Source: Salinibacterium sp. G-O1 (GTDB lineage Bacteria > Actinomycetota > Actinomycetes > Actinomycetales > Microbacteriaceae). Taken from it: DNA of 64,000 nucleotides. The notes below the pieces were generated by a model. It searched no databases and was not told the DNA's origin. It saw nothing but the letters and a program-made list of their open reading frames with translations. The stretch covers positions 62,001-126,000 of the forward strand of contig NZ_JASISV010000004.1 of the NCBI RefSeq assembly GCF_030063305.1. The letters are read 5' to 3'. This document shows, in pieces, positions 62,290 through 64,000 of the stretch (its first letter is position 1; each line of letters begins with the position of its first letter). Made by a program: the position numbers and the translations under genes.

Positions 62290-63476
62290 CACACGGCCTC
62301 CACCATGAGTGCGGCACCCTGGCCGACGCCGACGCACATCGTGGCGAGACCTCGTCGCGTGTTCTCGCGGTCCATCCGGCCCAGAAGCGTGACCAGCAGC
62401 CGCGTGCCCGAGGCCCCAAGGGGGTGCCCCAAAGCGATCGCGCCGCCGTCGGCGTTCACGATCGACGCGTCGAATCCGAGCGCGCGGATGCAGGCCAGCG
62501 ACTGGGTCGCGAAAGCCTCGTTGAGTTCCACGGCACCCACGTCGTCGGTCGTCAGGCCGGTGCGCTCGAGCAGTTTGCGGGTCGCCGGGATGGGGCCGAG
62601 ACCCATGACTTCGGGTGCGAGACCCACCGAGGCGCCGCCGACGACGCGCGCTCGTGGCGTGAGGCCGAGCCGTTCGACAGCGGACTCGCTCGCGACCAGT
62701 ACCGCTGCCGCACCGTCGTTGAGGGGGGAGGAGTTGCCCGCCGTCACAATGCTGCCGCCGGGGACGACGGCCCGCAGGCCGGCGAGGGCCTCGAGCGTCG
62801 TGTCTGCGCGCGGGCCCTCATCCTTCGACACCTGCGTTCCCCGGCTGGTGGTGACCGACACGATCTCGCGATCGAAGTGGCCGGCCGCCACGGCAGCGAG
62901 TGCCCGCTGGTGAGAGCGGAGCGCAAACTCGTCGGCGTCTTGCCGCGAGACCCCCTCCTGCACGCCCACGAATTCGCCGGTCTCCGTCATGGAGAAGGTC
63001 GCCTTGTCTCGGGCCGCGAGCCTCGGGTTGGTGAAACGCCAGCCGATCGATGTGTCGAAGATCTCTCCCGGCCTGGCGAACGCTTTCTCGGGTTTGGCGA
63101 GCACCCACGGCGCCCGGGTCATGGATTCAACACCGCCAGCAATCACGAGGTCGGCCTCGCCTGACTTGATCATGCTTGCCGCGAGATGAACGGCGGAGAG
63201 TCCCGAGGCGCAGAGCCGGTTCACGGTGATGCCCGGCACGGAATCGGGCAGGCCGGCAAGCAACAACGCCATGCGGGCAACGTTGCGGTTGTCTTCGCCC
63301 GCCTGGTTCGCATCGCCAAAGATGACGTCATCGATCAGGGCCGCATCCACACCGGTTCGGGCGATGATTTCCGCTATCGCGACGGCGGCGAGATCGTCCG
63401 GTCTGACGGTGGAAAGAGTTCCTCCGTACCGGCCGATCGGGGTGCGAACCCCGTCGATCACAAATGCCTCTGCCAT
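62289..63476 (-). CDS. paaJ: 3-oxoadipyl-CoA / 3-oxo-5,6-dehydrosuberyl-CoA thiolase
   Basis: 395 residues. The acyl-accepting Cys is in NRLCASGLSAVHLA, the His in ALGHPLGASGTRL and the second Cys in LATMCVGVGQGAAL. The N-terminus FVIDGVRTPIGRYGG is typical of the PaaJ/PcaF thiolases. It releases acetyl-CoA and succinyl-CoA. It is first in the unit with paaF and paaH and has PaaR-type site 3 at 42-59 bp upstream. Confidence 0.94.
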   Translation of the reverse strand: MAEAFVIDGVRTPIGRYGGTLSTVRPDDLAAVAIAEIIARTGVDAALIDDVIFGDANQAGEDNRNVARMALLLAGLPDSVPGITVNRLCASGLSAVHLAASMIKSGEADLVIAGGVESMTRAPWVLAKPEKAFARPGEIFDTSIGWRFTNPRLAARDKATFSMTETGEFVGVQEGVSRQDADEFALRSHQRALAAVAAGHFDREIVSVTTSRGTQVSKDEGPRADTTLEALAGLRAVVPGGSIVTAGNSSPLNDGAAAVLVASESAVERLGLTPRARVVGGASVGLAPEVMGLGPIPATRKLLERTGLTTDDVGAVELNEAFATQSLACIRALGFDASIVNADGGAIALGHPLGASGTRLLVTLLGRMDRENTRRGLATMCVGVGQGAALMVEAV

Positions 63477-63517
63477 TGTTCGCTACCTTGCGTTACAGCT
63501 CGTCGATCCTCGAGTAC

Positions 63518-63535
63518 TTACTGACCGTTCGTTCT
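63518..63535. promoter_or_regulatory. PaaR-type operator, site 3
   Basis: TTACTGACCGTTCGTTCT lies in the 151-bp gap between paaJ and psuG. It matches sites 1 and 2 in the TACTGAMCG core. It probably places the paaJFH unit under the same regulator as paaABCDE and paaZ. Confidence 0.7.
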
Positions 63536-63627
63536 GCAAGAATGGCACGGCTGCGTGACGCCGTCAACCTACGTGCGATGGTGTGGTTTCGTCGATCCCT
63601 GGGGCCAAAACGCTTAGATTGAGGGGG

Positions 63628-64000
63628 ATGCCATCACCATTCGTTCTCTCGGCCGAGGTTGCCGACGCCATCGCCACACGCCGTCCCATCGTGGCGCTGG
63701 AGTCGACGATCATCTCCCATGGACTTCCTCGTCCGCGAAATCATGAGGCCGCCGTCGAATTTGAGACGATCCTCAGGGATGCGGGCGTCACGCCGGCGAC
63801 GATCGCGGTGCTCGACGGTGTCGCGAGGATCGGGCTCGATGCCGAGGGCCTCGGGCGCATCGCAAACGAGGATCTCGCCAAGGCGAGCGTCCGCGACCTG
63901 CCGATCATCGCTGCGGCCGGGCTCAGCGCTGCAACCACGGTGGCCGCGACATCCCATCTCGCCGCGCTCGCGGGCATCAGGGTGTTTGCGACGGGCGGTC
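63628..64000 (+). CDS. psuG: Pseudouridine-5'-phosphate glycosidase, N-terminal part (runs off window)
   Basis: 124 codons are visible, with no stop before the window ends. The diagnostic N-terminus is VALESTIISHGLPRPRNHEA, followed by AVLDGVARIGLDAEGL and SVRDLPIIAAAGLSAATTVAAT, with the conserved catalytic Lys probably in EDLAKASVRD. The family splits pseudouridine-5'-phosphate into ribose-5-phosphate and uracil. ATG 63628 has GAGGGG directly upstream. It is divergent from paaJ and functionally unrelated to it. Confidence 0.92.
   Translation, partial: MPSPFVLSAEVADAIATRRPIVALESTIISHGLPRPRNHEAAVEFETILRDAGVTPATIAVLDGVARIGLDAEGLGRIANEDLAKASVRDLPIIAAAGLSAATTVAATSHLAALAGIRVFATGG

Overview
The window looks like chromosome from a high-GC Gram-positive bacterium of the Actinobacteria. 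Evidence is the GC-rich coding with frequent GTG starts, many 1-4 nt gene overlaps, an ABC sugar importer with no ATPase of its own beside a CebR-type operator, a short-lid adenylate kinase, an LCP cell-wall protein and DUF559 nuclease-fold proteins. A Microbacteriaceae-like host is my guess; there is no rRNA to confirm it. No phage, IS transposase, integrase or CRISPR array is visible.

Layout. 1-12.4 kb is an aromatic-acid block: the 3' part of a thiamine-diphosphate enzyme gene, a MobA-like flavin hydroxylase with an MHS-type transporter, an IclR and a GntR regulator, and a homoprotocatechuate meta-cleavage operon (hpaE, hpaD, hpaH, hpaI) whose isomerase/decarboxylase gene is a FAH domain fused to an RraA-like domain. 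12.4-18.1 kb holds housekeeping and unknown genes: alpha/beta hydrolase, lipoate ligase, siderophore-interacting protein, NADP oxidoreductase with divergent TetR, small proteins. 18.1-24.4 kb is a cellobiose-type operon (solute-binding lipoprotein, two permeases, GH1 glucosidase, LacI/CebR-like repressor) with LacI operators upstream. 24.4-37.4 kb carries a drug exporter, two exported wall-related proteins, pgm, pheA, a DUF559 gene bracketed by two copies of a 58-bp hairpin repeat, a lipid kinase, serS, a HAD phosphatase, two tRNA-Ser genes and an LCP protein. 37.5-45.0 kb is a partly decayed glycoside-catabolism cluster (ABC ATPase, GH3, LacI remnant, Gfo/Idh dehydrogenase, aldo/keto reductase, possible GH31 remnant, intact LacI, Dabb protein). 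45.1-49.0 kb is ppsR-ppsA-adk. 49.0-52.9 kb is an Lrp regulator divergent from a 2-oxoacid dehydrogenase E1alpha-E1beta-E2 operon. 52.9-63.5 kb is a phenylacetate (paa) regulon: paaABCDE-paaG, paaR, paaZ, paaI, paaJ-paaF-paaH. The window ends inside psuG.

How it fits together. Two routes for phenylacetic-type acids are present: oxygenolytic ring cleavage of homoprotocatechuate (hpa) and the CoA-ester epoxide route (paa). Both end in central metabolites (pyruvate, succinate semialdehyde; acetyl-CoA, succinyl-CoA), which ppsA can send to gluconeogenesis. Each catabolic block has its own regulator and recognisable repeated operator-like palindromes. Partner genes not seen here: paaK, hpaBC, E3 (lpd), and a sugar-ABC ATPase such as msiK.

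The least expected feature is a 58-bp repeat with three copies: 20-nt arms, always an 18-nt unrelated loop, and an invariant right arm. Two copies, in the same orientation, bracket the DUF559 gene.
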